From the NCBI GenBank assembly GCA_963808705.1, contig CAWEHB010000008.1, positions 434,001 through 498,000 on the forward strand: a stretch of 64,000 bases of DNA. Direction: 5' to 3'. This document shows positions 8,889 through 17,557 of this stretch, in pieces (the first letter of the stretch is position 1; each line of letters opens with the position of its first letter). The notes below the pieces were generated by a model that had not been told where the DNA came from, searched no databases, and saw only the letters and a list, made by a program, of their open reading frames with translations. Source of the stretch: JASHPR01 sp963808705 (GTDB lineage: Bacteria > Actinomycetota > Actinomycetes > Streptosporangiales > Streptosporangiaceae). A program made the translations under genes and the position numbers.

Positions 8889-9263
8889 TCAGGAGCCGCC
8901 GTTCCAGCGGGCGCGGCGCATGTCCACCCGTCCGGGCCCGCCGCGGGCGCCCGGGCGCATCGGCGTGCCTTCCTCCCGGTACCGGGCGAGCGCCACCCGC
9001 TCGTGGCCGGCCAGCAGCGAGCCGTCGGCGTGGATGACCCGCCACCACGCCACGCCGCCGCCCCACAGCGCCATCACGCGGCCCACCTGGCGCGGGCCGC
9101 CCTCGCCGAGGTACTCGGCGATGTCGCCGTAGGACATCACCCGCCCCGGCGGTATCGCCTCGGCCACGTCCAGGACCCGGCCGGCGAAATCACCGAGCGC
9201 CGGGCGCGCGGGCCCGGCCTCGCCGGGCCCGCCGCGGGCCCGCCGCTGCGGGTCCGGTCTCAT
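8889..9263 (-). CDS. MGMT-family alkyltransferase-like protein (no catalytic Cys)
   Basis: A 124-residue protein with the DNA-binding domain of O6-alkylguanine-DNA alkyltransferase: PPGRVMSYGDIAEYLG (helix-turn-helix), the GGPRQVGRVMALWGGG segment carrying the Arg-finger type residue, then WWRVIHADGSL. In true methyltransferases the region after the recognition helix has PCHR with the alkyl-accepting Cys; here it is AWWRV, and the whole protein has no Cys, so it should act like ATL proteins, which bind alkylated bases and hand them to nucleotide excision repair. The start overlaps the mycosin stop by four bases, so the two genes are probably co-transcribed from the mycosin side. Confidence 0.85.
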   Translation of the reverse strand: MRPDPQRRARGGPGEAGPARPALGDFAGRVLDVAEAIPPGRVMSYGDIAEYLGEGGPRQVGRVMALWGGGVAWWRVIHADGSLLAGHERVALARYREEGTPMRPGARGGPGRVDMRRARWNGGS

Positions 9264-10738
9264 TCGCCCGGCTCGGGCGGGCCCGGCTGGTCATGCGGCA
9301 GCACGTGACGGCCAGGCGGCGTGGCTGACCACGGGAACCGTGGCGGCGGAAGGTGGCTTTCGTCTGGTGAGCTCCCGTCGGGCGGCTCGCCATAAGGCGG
9401 CGGGATGGTCCAGGCCGTGTCCAGCCCGGGCGGCTGGTCATCGGCGGCCGACAGCGGACGCCGCATCTGCACAAGCCGGCTCGCCGCGATAACGATCATC
9501 GTCAGGCAGATCGCCGCCAGGATGCAGAACGGCAGGAGCTGCCGCAGGCCCCGCGGGGTGACCGGGGCCGGGGGAACCGCCGCGAGCCCGCCGCCGAAAT
9601 GGCTGTCCGAGCTGATCCCCGTGGGAGCCACCAGGCTGCTCCGCCGCAGGCCGGTCTTGGGCGATCCCGGCCCGGCCAGGCGCTGCGCGGACAGGCGCGC
9701 CGCCGCGGCCAGCGCGGCCGCCGCGTCCACGGTGCCGAACCCGACCTCGACGTCGTAGCCGCCGGGCGGGCGGTTGCTGGTCGTGCTGGTCATCGCCTCC
9801 CGCACCAGGTCCGGCGGGAGCGCCGGGTAGGCGGACCTGATCAGCGCGGCCACGCCCGCGGCCAGTGCGCAGGCCGGGCTGGTGCCGCTGACCAGCCAGT
9901 ACCCTCCGCCCTGGCCCTGGGCCGGAACCTGGACGCCCGGCGCGGCGACCTGCACCGAGAGGTTGTCGCTGGAGAAGCCGGCGGGCGCGCCATTCTGGCC
10001 GACGGCCGCCACGCTGAGCACGCCCGGGTAATCGGCCGGGAACGAGAGCGGCGCGCCCTGGGCCCGGGCACCGGGCTCGTCCCCGGAATTGCCGGACGAG
10101 GCGAGGATCACGATGTTGTGGTTCAGCGCCTCCTGGAGCGCCAGGCGCACCGGCAGGCTCGGCGTGCCGTCACCCAGGGACATGCTGATCACGTCGGCCC
10201 CGCGGGATATCGCGTACTTGATCGCCGTGGCCAGTTCGCGCTGGTGGCGGGCTGGCGGCTGGCGTTCGTAGCGGGCGTAGCCGGGATCTCCGCTATTGGT
10301 GATCACCCGGATCGACAGCACGTGCGCCATCGGCGCGACCCCGATGATCCCGCTGCCGCCGCCGCCATGGCCGTGACCGGCGATCAGCGACGCCATCCAG
10401 GTTCCGTGCATGCCCCAGTTGGGGTTGGACTCCGGCGTGCCCACGCCGGTCAGGTCAGGGCCCGTGATCACCGACCCGGTCAGGTCGGACACGTCGGGAT
10501 TCACCCCGCTGTCGATCACGGCCACGGTCACGCCCTGTCCCTTGGTCACCTGCCAGGCGGCCGGCACGTCGATCGCGTTCAGGACCCACGTCTGGGCGTT
10601 GCGCACGGTGTCGGCTCGCGCCGGGGCCGCGCCGGCGGCCATGATCAGGGCGGTCACCGCGGCCAGCGCCAGCGCCCCGGCGCGGCGCGTCAGCCGGCCC
10701 GGCGGCTTGATGCTCAGCATCCGGGCGCTCCGGGGCAC
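9260..10738 (-). CDS. mycP: Mycosin-type S8 serine protease (MycP-like)
   Basis: About 490 residues: signal peptide (RRAGALALAAVTALIMAAG), subtilisin domain with the triad Asp (VAVIDSGVNPDVS), His (WGMHGTWMASLIAGHG) and Ser (SGTSPACALAAGVAAL), then a Pro-rich linker and a C-terminal membrane helix (FCILAAICLTMIVIAA) with a cytosolic Pro-rich tail. This signal-protease-anchor order is that of type VII secretion mycosins, which cleave ESX substrates and stabilise the secretion pore outside the membrane. No EccB/C/D/E or WXG100 gene is in the window, so it is an orphan here. Start is 10738 or ATG 10720; both overlap the upstream membrane protein gene, indicating translational coupling. Confidence 0.85.
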   Translation of the reverse strand: MPRSARMLSIKPPGRLTRRAGALALAAVTALIMAAGAAPARADTVRNAQTWVLNAIDVPAAWQVTKGQGVTVAVIDSGVNPDVSDLTGSVITGPDLTGVGTPESNPNWGMHGTWMASLIAGHGHGGGGSGIIGVAPMAHVLSIRVITNSGDPGYARYERQPPARHQRELATAIKYAISRGADVISMSLGDGTPSLPVRLALQEALNHNIVILASSGNSGDEPGARAQGAPLSFPADYPGVLSVAAVGQNGAPAGFSSDNLSVQVAAPGVQVPAQGQGGGYWLVSGTSPACALAAGVAALIRSAYPALPPDLVREAMTSTTSNRPPGGYDVEVGFGTVDAAAALAAAARLSAQRLAGPGSPKTGLRRSSLVAPTGISSDSHFGGGLAAVPPAPVTPRGLRQLLPFCILAAICLTMIVIAASRLVQMRRPLSAADDQPPGLDTAWTIPPPYGEPPDGSSPDESHLPPPRFPWSATPPGRHVLPHDQPGPPEPGE

Positions 10739-11514
10739 CGGGGCGGCAGTGGCTGCGCGCCCAGCGGCGCGCTCACCGCCTCGGCGACGCCAGTGGCGAA
10801 GCTCGTCATCTCCTGGTCCGCGTAGGGATCGGACGACATCCGGACCTGCCGCCTGCCGTCGGCGTACCCGGCCGTCGACATGATCAGGTACGGGCCGGAG
10901 CTGACCGCCCAGGAGAGCTGCCGCTGCCGGTCACCGAACGCCCGGGCCAGGGTGGCCGGGAACGGCACCGCGCGGACGCCGGGCTCCGGCCCCTGGCCGT
11001 CGGACAGCTTGCTGGCCGCGGCCCGGGCCGCGCTGTCGCCGGGCATCACGGCGACGCCGACGGTGACCAGCATGCTGTCGGTCTCGTCGGCATAGGTCGC
11101 GCGGAGCACGGCCGTGCACCGGCCCGCGACCAGCACCCGGGCCGCCGCCGGATCGCTGCCCGCCTTGCAGTTCGTCTGCCGGGAGATCCCCACGCGGTAT
11201 GCCTGCAGCGGCAGTTCCGAGCTGGCGCCGAGGGCAGCAGCGGGCAGCTGGTACGTGACGGAAGCCGGGAAGATCTCCCCGGCGGGCATCGCGCGCCAGC
11301 GGCGGGCCATCTCCCAGCCGGCGATCTGCTGCTGCTGCTCGACGGTGAACTTGCGCGGCAGCAACTGGGCCGAGACGCCAGCGGCCGACGCGGCCAGGCC
11401 CGCGGTGCCGACGAACAGCGCCACCAGCGTGATGCCGAAGCGCCAGCCACCGCGTCTGCGGTCGGCTGGCGCCCCGCTGCCCTCGGTGCCCGGAGGATCC
11501 GGCTGGATGGCCAC
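10714..11514 (-). CDS. Single-pass membrane protein upstream of mycosin, function unknown
   Basis: 266 residues: short basic cytosolic start, one membrane helix near residues 26-48 (FGITLVALFVGTAGLAASAAG), then an extracytoplasmic domain with a Lys-Phe-Thr-Val-Glu-Gln-rich helix, three Cys residues that could pair (CKAG, GRCTA, RCPGAPGC) and a C-terminal CPGAPGC end. I do not recognise a named family. The stop lies inside the mycosin start region (25-bp overlap when the longer mycosin start is used), so both are likely made together, and a role in supporting the mycosin or a type VII-related envelope complex is a reasonable inference from location only. Confidence 0.75.
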   Translation of the reverse strand: MAIQPDPPGTEGSGAPADRRRGGWRFGITLVALFVGTAGLAASAAGVSAQLLPRKFTVEQQQQIAGWEMARRWRAMPAGEIFPASVTYQLPAAALGASSELPLQAYRVGISRQTNCKAGSDPAAARVLVAGRCTAVLRATYADETDSMLVTVGVAVMPGDSAARAAASKLSDGQGPEPGVRAVPFPATLARAFGDRQRQLSWAVSSGPYLIMSTAGYADGRRQVRMSSDPYADQEMTSFATGVAEAVSAPLGAQPLPPRCPGAPGC

Positions 11515-11609
11515 AGAGAAATGCTACGGCTTGCCCGTGCCGCGTCTAGCCTTCGAGGCTTGATCGCCGGTGGCGGCCGGCGGTGCCGCCGCGACCGGTG
11601 CCGGGCCAG

Positions 11610-11728
11610 TAGGGCGGCCCGGTGCCGGGTTAGTAGGGCGGCCCGGTGCCGGGTTAGTAGGGCGGCCCGGTGCCGGGTTATAGGGCGGCCCGGTGCCGGG
11701 TTAGTAGGGCGGCCCGGTGCCGGGTTAG
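11610..11728. repeat. 24-bp tandem repeat array at the moeZ 3' end
   Basis: Five copies of a 24-bp unit (11610-11633, 11634-11657, 11658-11680, 11681-11704, 11705-11728); the third is one base shorter, otherwise they are identical. A decayed partial copy precedes it at about 11593. Each unit contains CCCGG-TG-CCGGG, a small hairpin, and on the minus strand a TAC TAA, the same last codons as moeZ. The moeZ stop codon is inside the final unit (11725-11727), so the array appears to have grown out of the gene's own 3' end. Confidence 0.93.
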
Positions 11729-12903
11729 TAGGTGGGCAGCGACGGGTCTACCTGGCTGACCCAGGCCAGGACCCCCCCGCCCACGTGCACCGCATCCGAG
11801 AAGCCAGCGTTCTTGACCACGGCGAGGCACTCGGCGCTGCGGGCCCCGCTCTTGCAGTGCAGCACGATCCTGCGGTCCTGCGGGAGCTGCTCGAGGGCCG
11901 AGCCGTTGAGGAACTGGTCCTTGGGGATGAGCACCGATCCCGGGATGGACACGATCTCGTACTCATTCGGCTCCCTGACGTCCACCAGGAAGATCTTGTC
12001 GTCACCGTCGAGCATCGCCTTGAGCTCGGTCGCGGTGATCGTGGAGCCGGACGCCGCGCGCTGCGCGTCCTCGGACACCGCGCCGCAGAACGCCTCGTAG
12101 TCGATGAGCTCGGTGATCGTCGGGTTCTTGCCGCACACGGCGCACTCAGGGTCCTTCCTGACCCGGACCGAGCGGTAGCTCATCTCCAGCGCGTCATAGA
12201 TCATCAGCCGTCCGGCCAGCGGCTCGCCGATACCGGTGATGATCTTGATCGCCTCGTTGACCTGGATGGACCCGATGGAAGCGCACAGCACTCCGAGGAC
12301 ACCGCCCTCGGCGCACGACGGCACCATGCCCGGCGGCGGCGGCTCCGGGTAGAGGCAGCGGTAGCACGGGCCGTGCTCGGCCCAGAACACGCTGGCCTGC
12401 CCGTCGAAGCGGTAGATCGAGCCCCAGACGTAGGGCTTGCCGAGCAGCACGCACGCGTCGTTGACCAGGTACCTGGTGGCGAAGTTGTCGGTGCCGTCGA
12501 CGATCAGGTCGTACTGCCCGAAGATCTCCATCGCGTTGTCGGAGTCCAGGCGCTCTTCGTGCAGCACCACGGTGACGTACGGGTTGATCTCCCTGATGCT
12601 GTCGCGCGCGGACTCGGCCTTCGAGCGGCCCACGTCCGACTGGCCGTGGATGACCTGCCGCTGCAGGTTAGATTCGTCGACCACGTCGAAGTCGACGATG
12701 CCCAGCGTGCCCACCCCGGCGGCGGCCAGGTACAGCAGCGCGGGCGACCCGAGCCCGCCCGCCCCCACGCACAGCACCCGGGCGTTCTTCAGGCGCTTCT
12801 GCCCCGTCATCCCGACGTCCGGAATGATCAGGTGGCGTGAATAGCGCTTGACCTCGTCAACGGTCAGCTCGGCGGCCGGCGTGACCAGCGGTGGCAGCGG
12901 CAC
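11725..12903 (-). CDS. moeZ: MoeZ: adenylyltransferase/sulfurtransferase (MoeB-rhodanese fusion)
   Basis: 392 residues, the exact length of M. tuberculosis MoeZ. It adenylates the C-terminal Gly-Gly of small sulfur carriers (CysO, MoaD, ThiS-like) and passes sulfur to make the thiocarboxylate used for cysteine, molybdopterin or thiamine synthesis. N-terminal E1-like domain: GAGGLGSPALLYLAAAGVG nucleotide loop, DFDVVDESNLQRQ, the CYRC...CAVC zinc Cys pairs and DGTDNFATRY. C-terminal rhodanese domain: VDVREPNEYEI and active-site Cys in LHCKSGARS. Start GTG 12903 has AGGAGA eight bases upstream. Divergent from the Rv3235-like gene. A 24-bp repeat array starts at its stop codon. Confidence 0.95.
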   Translation of the reverse strand: MPLPPLVTPAAELTVDEVKRYSRHLIIPDVGMTGQKRLKNARVLCVGAGGLGSPALLYLAAAGVGTLGIVDFDVVDESNLQRQVIHGQSDVGRSKAESARDSIREINPYVTVVLHEERLDSDNAMEIFGQYDLIVDGTDNFATRYLVNDACVLLGKPYVWGSIYRFDGQASVFWAEHGPCYRCLYPEPPPPGMVPSCAEGGVLGVLCASIGSIQVNEAIKIITGIGEPLAGRLMIYDALEMSYRSVRVRKDPECAVCGKNPTITELIDYEAFCGAVSEDAQRAASGSTITATELKAMLDGDDKIFLVDVREPNEYEIVSIPGSVLIPKDQFLNGSALEQLPQDRRIVLHCKSGARSAECLAVVKNAGFSDAVHVGGGVLAWVSQVDPSLPTY

Positions 12904-13095
12904 GGTGTTTTCTCCTGGGAGGGCCTGCCCTGGGGCAGGCGTCTCGGTCTGAAGGATCTGGCGCGGGCCCGCGCCCCACGGGATTGAACCAGCCGGTGTC
13001 CCGGAGCATTCCGCGGCCCCGGCCGGGCCGGGCGATCCCCGGGGCCCGGGCCCGGCCGGGGCCGGAATGTCACCGGCTCCGGGTACAACACTCAC

Positions 13096-13857
13096 ATGCC
13101 AGCCGGCACCGCCCGGGCCCGATCTGGCCGGGCCCGGTCCGGCGGAGCCGCTCCTCCCGGAGGTCCCATGCCACCACCGCCCCCGACCTCATCAGGGGAA
13201 CCGCGCGGCGCGGATTCCGGATCCGCGGGCGGTGCGGTACTGCCGTTAGTTCCCGGCTTCGGGCGCCGGCCAGCGAGAAGGCGGCCGCTCCCGGATGCCG
13301 CCGCGGTCCGGCTGCTCCCGGTCCCCGACTCCGCGCCGCCCTATGACGACGGCCTCGCCCAGACCGGCCCCGGCGGCCGACCGCTCCAGCCCGCCCGGCC
13401 GCCCGGACGGCCCGGGCCGGCGGCACGGGCGAAGCTGGCCGGGACGACGACCCGGCCGGGGACGACAAAGCCGCAGGCACCGGGCCAGCCGTCCCGGCCA
13501 GCCGCGGCGCGCCTGCCGCAGCGCAGCCCGGCCGCGGACGGCAGATGGCCGAGCCAGTTCGCCCAGGTCCTCGCGGAGACGCTGGCCGGATCACGGCCCC
13601 AGGGCCAGATCAGGCCCTGGACCACCGATCAGGCGCGCCGGCGCATCCGGCAGCTCGGGCCGAGGCTCGCGGCGGGGGTCCAGCCGCGGGTCCGTCGCAT
13701 CATGACGTCCCGCCCGGCCGCCGGCGTGGTCGAGATGACCGTGATCGTGGGATTCGGGCCGAGAATCCGCGCCCTCGCCGTGCGCCTCGAGCAAGACGGT
13801 CCCGAGCATGACGCAGCGGCAGCGCGGTGGATCTGCACGGCCATCGAGGCGGCCTGA
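13096..13857 (+). CDS. Rv3235-like protein
   Basis: 253 residues: a long Pro/Arg/Gly-rich, probably disordered N-terminal half, then a compact C-terminal domain with FAQVLAETLAGSRPQGQ, RPWTTDQARRRI and a closing VGFGPRIRALAVRLEQ...RWICTAIEA segment. This C-terminal pattern is that of the actinobacterial Rv3235 family, usually found next to secA, as here. Function is unknown. Start could be ATG 13096, with TACAAC about ten bases ahead (possibly leaderless), or ATG 13168 with GGAGG four bases upstream; the conserved domain is unaffected. It converges on secA with a 33-bp gap. Confidence 0.75.
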   Translation: MPAGTARARSGRARSGGAAPPGGPMPPPPPTSSGEPRGADSGSAGGAVLPLVPGFGRRPARRRPLPDAAAVRLLPVPDSAPPYDDGLAQTGPGGRPLQPARPPGRPGPAARAKLAGTTTRPGTTKPQAPGQPSRPAAARLPQRSPAADGRWPSQFAQVLAETLAGSRPQGQIRPWTTDQARRRIRQLGPRLAAGVQPRVRRIMTSRPAAGVVEMTVIVGFGPRIRALAVRLEQDGPEHDAAAARWICTAIEAA

Positions 13858-13890
13858 CCCTGCCCGGGGTGCGGCCGGGCCGGGCGAGGG

Positions 13891-16800
13891 CTAGCGGTTA
13901 CGCGGGTCGCCGTGGCACAGCTTGAACTTGCGGCCGGACCCGCACGGGCACGGGGCATTCCGGCCCACCTTGGAGTAGTCGGTGCTGCCGCCCGGGGTGG
14001 TCTGCTGCTGCGCCTGGCCGCTTCCGTCATCGCTGGGCGCCGTGTACTGAAGCCGCCCCTGCCGCTGCGGCCGCTCCAGCCCGCGGGCCGCCAGGCCGGC
14101 CGGAACCGCCGGGCCACCCGGCGCGGCCTGCAGACCTGGTCCGGCCTGGGCGCCCGGCTGGGGCTGGCTGCCCGACCGGGCCTGGGAACCTGTCCGGGAA
14201 TGGCGCCCGGGCCGGGACTGAGCGCCCGACCGGCCGGAACGGCCCTCTTCGGCCTGGCTGCCGCCGCCCGCGGCCGGGCCGACCAGGGCCGGCCCGATGC
14301 TGCCGACGACGGTGGCGCCGGGCACGGCGCCACCGGGCACGATGCCGTCCGCGACCGCGCTGCCCGGGGCGGCCTCCTCCACGATCGGGCTGTCCTGGCG
14401 CTGCACCTGGAGGTTGAACAGGCTGCCGACCGATTCCTCCTTGATGCCCTCCATCATGGAGCTGAACATGTCGTAGCCCTCACGCTGGTATTCCACCAGC
14501 GGATCGCGCTGCCCGTATCCCCGCAGGGTGATGCCCTCGCGCAGGTAGTCCATCTCGTACAGGTGCTCGCGCCACTTCCGGTCGAGTACCGAGAGGACGA
14601 CCCGCCGCTCGAGCTCGCGCATCATCTCCGGGGTCAGCTCCTCCTCCCGGCGCTCATAGGCGGCCAGCGCGTCCTGCTGCACCAGTTCGGTGATCAGGTC
14701 GGCCGACAGCCGCGCCCGGTCCCCGCCGGCCTCCTCGACCATCTGGCTGACCGTCATCCCGCCCGGGTAGAGCTGGTGGAATGCCCGCCAGAGCTGGTCC
14801 AGGTCCCATTCCTCGGGGAAGCCCTCGGCCGTCGCGCCGGCCACGTACCCGGCGATCACCTCATCCATCATCCCCCGGATCTGATCCTTCAGATCCGCGC
14901 CCTCGAGCACCTGGCGCCGCTCGTCGTAGATGACATGGCGCTGGCGGTTCATCACGTCGTCGTACTTGAGCAGGTCCTTGCGGATCTCGAAGTTCTGCTG
15001 CTCGACCTGCGTCTGGGCGGACCGGATGGAACGGCTGACGGTCTTCGACTCGATGGGCACGTCCGGCGGGGTCTTGAGCCACTCCATGATGTGCGCGACC
15101 TTGTCGGCGTTGAACATCCGCATCAGGTCGTCCTCGAGCGACAGGTAGAACCGCGACTCGCCGGGGTCGCCCTGCCGCCCGGACCGGCCGCGCAACTGGT
15201 TGTCGATCCGCCGGGACTCATGCCGCTCGGTGCCGAGGACGTACAAGCCGCCGGCCGCGACGACCTCCTCGTGCTCCTCGGCCACCGCCCGCTTGGCCTT
15301 GTCCACCGCCTCCCCCCAGGCGGCCTCGAAGTCCTCGGGCGTGTCCGCAGGCGACAGCCCGCGCTGGTGCAGTTCCAGGTTGGCGATGAACTCGGGGTTG
15401 CCGCCGAGCATGATGTCCGTGCCGCGGCCCGCCATGTTCGTCGCCACGGTGACCGCGCCCTTGCGGCCCGCCTGGGCGACGATGGTGGCCTCGCGCTCGT
15501 GGTACTTGGCGTTCAGGACCTCGTGCGCGATGCCCTTGCGCTTGAGCATCTTGGACACGAGCTCCGACTTCTCGACGCTGGTGGTGCCGACGAGTACCGG
15601 CTGACCCGCCGCGTTCCGCTCGGCGATGTCGTCGACCAGGGCCTCGAACTTGGCCTGGGCCGTCTGGTAAACCACGTCGGACTGATCGGCGCGGATCATC
15701 GGCATGTTCGTGGGGATCGGCACCACGCCGAGCTTGTAGGTCTGGTGGAACTCGTTCGCCTCGGTCATGGCGGTGCCGGTCATCCCGGCGAGCTTGGCGT
15801 AGAGCCGGAAGTAGTTCTGCAGGGTGATCGTGGCGAGGGTCTGGTTCTCGTCCTTGATCTGCACGCCTTCCTTGGCCTCGATGGCCTGGTGCATGCCCTC
15901 GCTGTACCGGCGCCCATGCAGCATGCGGCCGGTGAACTCGTCCACGATCAGGACCTCGCCGTTCATCACGACGTAGTCCTTGTCCTTCTTGTACAGCTCC
16001 TTCGCCTTGATCGAGTTGTTCAGGAAGCTGACCAGCGGTGTGTTCACCGACTCGTAGAGGTTGTCGATGCCGAGCCAGTCCTCGACCTTCTCCACGCCGG
16101 ACTCGAGGATGCCGACCGTGCGCTTCTTCTCGTCGACCTCGTAGTCGCCGTCGCCGTCCTCGCCGCGCCGCAGCCGGGGCGCGATCTTGGCGAACTCGAG
16201 GTACCAGCGGCTGTTCTGGTCGGCGGGCCCGCTGATGATCAGCGGGGTACGCGCCTCGTCGATGAGGATGGAGTCGACCTCGTCCACGACCGCGTAGTGG
16301 TGGCCCCGCTGGACGCACTCCTCCAGGCCCCAGGCCATGTTGTCCCTGAGGTAGTCGAAGCCGAACTCGTTGTTCGTCCCGTAGGTGATGTCGGCCGCGT
16401 ACTGCTTGCGGCGCTCGTCGGGCTCCATCTGGGCCAGGATCACGCCCACCTCGAGGCCCAGGAACCGGTGGATCCGGCCCATCCACTCGGCGTCGCGCTT
16501 GGCCAGGTAGTCGTTGACCGTCACGACGTGCACGCCGTTGCCGGTCAGCGCGTTCAGGTAGGCGGGCAGCGTGGAGACGAGCGTCTTGCCCTCGCCGGTC
16601 TTCATCTCGGCGATGTTGCCCATGTGCAGGGCCGCGCCGCCCATCAGCTGCACGTCGAAATGCCGCTGGCCCAGGGTCCTCCGCGCGGCCTCGCGGACCG
16701 TGGCGAACGCCTCGGGCAGCAGGTCCTCGAGGGACTCGCCGCCGGAGTGCCGCTGCCGGAACTCATCGGTCATCGCGCGGAGCTCGGCGTCGCTCAGCGC

Positions 16801-16905
16801 GACGAAGTCCTCCTCGATCGAGTTGACCTGATCAGCTATCCGCTTGAGCTTACGCAGGATCTTGCCCTCGCCGGCGCGGAGGACACTATCGATGATGGCT
16901 GGCAC
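13891..16905 (-). CDS. secA: SecA preprotein translocase ATPase
   Basis: 1004 residues. The motor that pushes unfolded preproteins through SecYEG. Visible: N-terminal MPAIIDSVLRAGEGKILRKLK, Walker A in MKTGEGKTLVSTLPAYLNAL, DEAD-like VVDEVDSILIDEARTPLIISG, preprotein cross-linking domain (TGRMLHGRRYSEGMHQAIEAKEG), second motor domain with TVATNMAGRGTDIMLGGNP and LRGRSGRQGDPG, helical scaffold and wing. A Gly/Ser/Arg/Gln-rich linker leads to the zinc-binding SecB/ribosome-interaction tail (NAPCPCGSGRKFKLCHG). This is the housekeeping SecA1 type, as the intact C-terminal zinc motif shows. The 274-bp upstream gap to the next gene has no gene and presumably carries its promoter. Confidence 0.97.
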   Translation of the reverse strand: MPAIIDSVLRAGEGKILRKLKRIADQVNSIEEDFVALSDAELRAMTDEFRQRHSGGESLEDLLPEAFATVREAARRTLGQRHFDVQLMGGAALHMGNIAEMKTGEGKTLVSTLPAYLNALTGNGVHVVTVNDYLAKRDAEWMGRIHRFLGLEVGVILAQMEPDERRKQYAADITYGTNNEFGFDYLRDNMAWGLEECVQRGHHYAVVDEVDSILIDEARTPLIISGPADQNSRWYLEFAKIAPRLRRGEDGDGDYEVDEKKRTVGILESGVEKVEDWLGIDNLYESVNTPLVSFLNNSIKAKELYKKDKDYVVMNGEVLIVDEFTGRMLHGRRYSEGMHQAIEAKEGVQIKDENQTLATITLQNYFRLYAKLAGMTGTAMTEANEFHQTYKLGVVPIPTNMPMIRADQSDVVYQTAQAKFEALVDDIAERNAAGQPVLVGTTSVEKSELVSKMLKRKGIAHEVLNAKYHEREATIVAQAGRKGAVTVATNMAGRGTDIMLGGNPEFIANLELHQRGLSPADTPEDFEAAWGEAVDKAKRAVAEEHEEVVAAGGLYVLGTERHESRRIDNQLRGRSGRQGDPGESRFYLSLEDDLMRMFNADKVAHIMEWLKTPPDVPIESKTVSRSIRSAQTQVEQQNFEIRKDLLKYDDVMNRQRHVIYDERRQVLEGADLKDQIRGMMDEVIAGYVAGATAEGFPEEWDLDQLWRAFHQLYPGGMTVSQMVEEAGGDRARLSADLITELVQQDALAAYERREEELTPEMMRELERRVVLSVLDRKWREHLYEMDYLREGITLRGYGQRDPLVEYQREGYDMFSSMMEGIKEESVGSLFNLQVQRQDSPIVEEAAPGSAVADGIVPGGAVPGATVVGSIGPALVGPAAGGGSQAEEGRSGRSGAQSRPGRHSRTGSQARSGSQPQPGAQAGPGLQAAPGGPAVPAGLAARGLERPQRQGRLQYTAPSDDGSGQAQQQTTPGGSTDYSKVGRNAPCPCGSGRKFKLCHGDPRNR

Positions 16906-17179
16906 TTGCGTCGCGCTCCTCGCGGATCGTCTGGGTCTGTGGCGCGGTATGCCCGCCTTGCCGCAGGCCCGCTGCGCTTGGCCGGCAGGCGGATGGCATC
17001 ACGGCGGGCTCCTGACACCGTGCCTACAGCCATGGTAGGCGAGACGCGGGGTGAAGCCGAGTCTTCGCCAGCCGCCCGATACCCTAGGGGCCGGTTGCTC
17101 CTGGCTGGAGGCCCTGGCCACAATGATAGGCAGGGCGGGCAGGCGCGATCAGCGGGTAGCCGGGATGAGAGGAGCGCGC

Positions 17180-17482
17180 ATGTCGGACCAGGTGGAGCCG
17201 GGCATCGTCGGCAGCGTGGCCGCGGGGCCAGGGCCCGCGGGCCTGGCGCAGCAGACCGCGTACGTGCCGCAGGCCCCGGGGACCCCGGTCTCATACCCGC
17301 CGCCCTTTCACGGCCGTACCGTCTCCTGGGTCGCGGTCTCGATCGTCATGGTCGGGTTCCTGACCGGCGGCCTCGGGCTCGTCTTCGGCCCGACCTGGGT
17401 GGCGTTCTGGATCGGCCTGGGCCTGGCCGTGGTCGGCAGCCTGCTCGCGCTCGCCACCAACATCTTCGACGACTGGTACTAG
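17180..17482 (+). CDS. Small two-helix membrane protein, 100 aa
   Basis: Start ATG 17180 with GAGGAG upstream; longer frames upstream lack such a site. A Pro/Gly/Ala-rich N-terminal third is followed by HGRTVSWVAVSIVMVGFLTGG and a second helix around VAFWIGLGLAVVGSLLALA, ending in NIFDDWY. It resembles short actinobacterial membrane proteins with a conserved His-Gly-Arg-(S/T)-Trp before the first helix; no function is established that I know of. Divergent from secA and followed by a strong hairpin terminator, so it is a one-gene unit. Confidence 0.75.
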   Translation: MSDQVEPGIVGSVAAGPGPAGLAQQTAYVPQAPGTPVSYPPPFHGRTVSWVAVSIVMVGFLTGGLGLVFGPTWVAFWIGLGLAVVGSLLALATNIFDDWY

Positions 17483-17490
17483 ACGCCTCC

Positions 17491-17517
17491 CCCTGACGGC
17501 GCCAGGCGCCGTCAGGG
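17491..17517 (+). terminator. Hairpin terminator after the small membrane protein
   Basis: CCCTGACGGCGCC at 17491-17503 and its exact complement GGCGCCGTCAGGG at 17505-17517 flank a single A, giving a 12-13 bp stem 9 bp after the stop codon. There is no T-run, typical of GC-rich actinobacterial terminators. Confidence 0.8.
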
Positions 17518-17557
17518 ACCGCAGGAATGTCAGAGCCGAGGGCTATGCTCTGGCCTC

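Noticed and set aside
9260..11514. Complete type VII secretion locus
   Set aside because: Only a mycosin and one unknown membrane protein are present; no EccC-type ATPase, EccB/D/E or WXG100 gene is seen.
13912..17496. 1194-codon plus-strand open frame opposite secA
   Set aside because: The same kind of shadow; SecA on the minus strand is complete with all motifs. Only its last part, from 17180, is a real gene.
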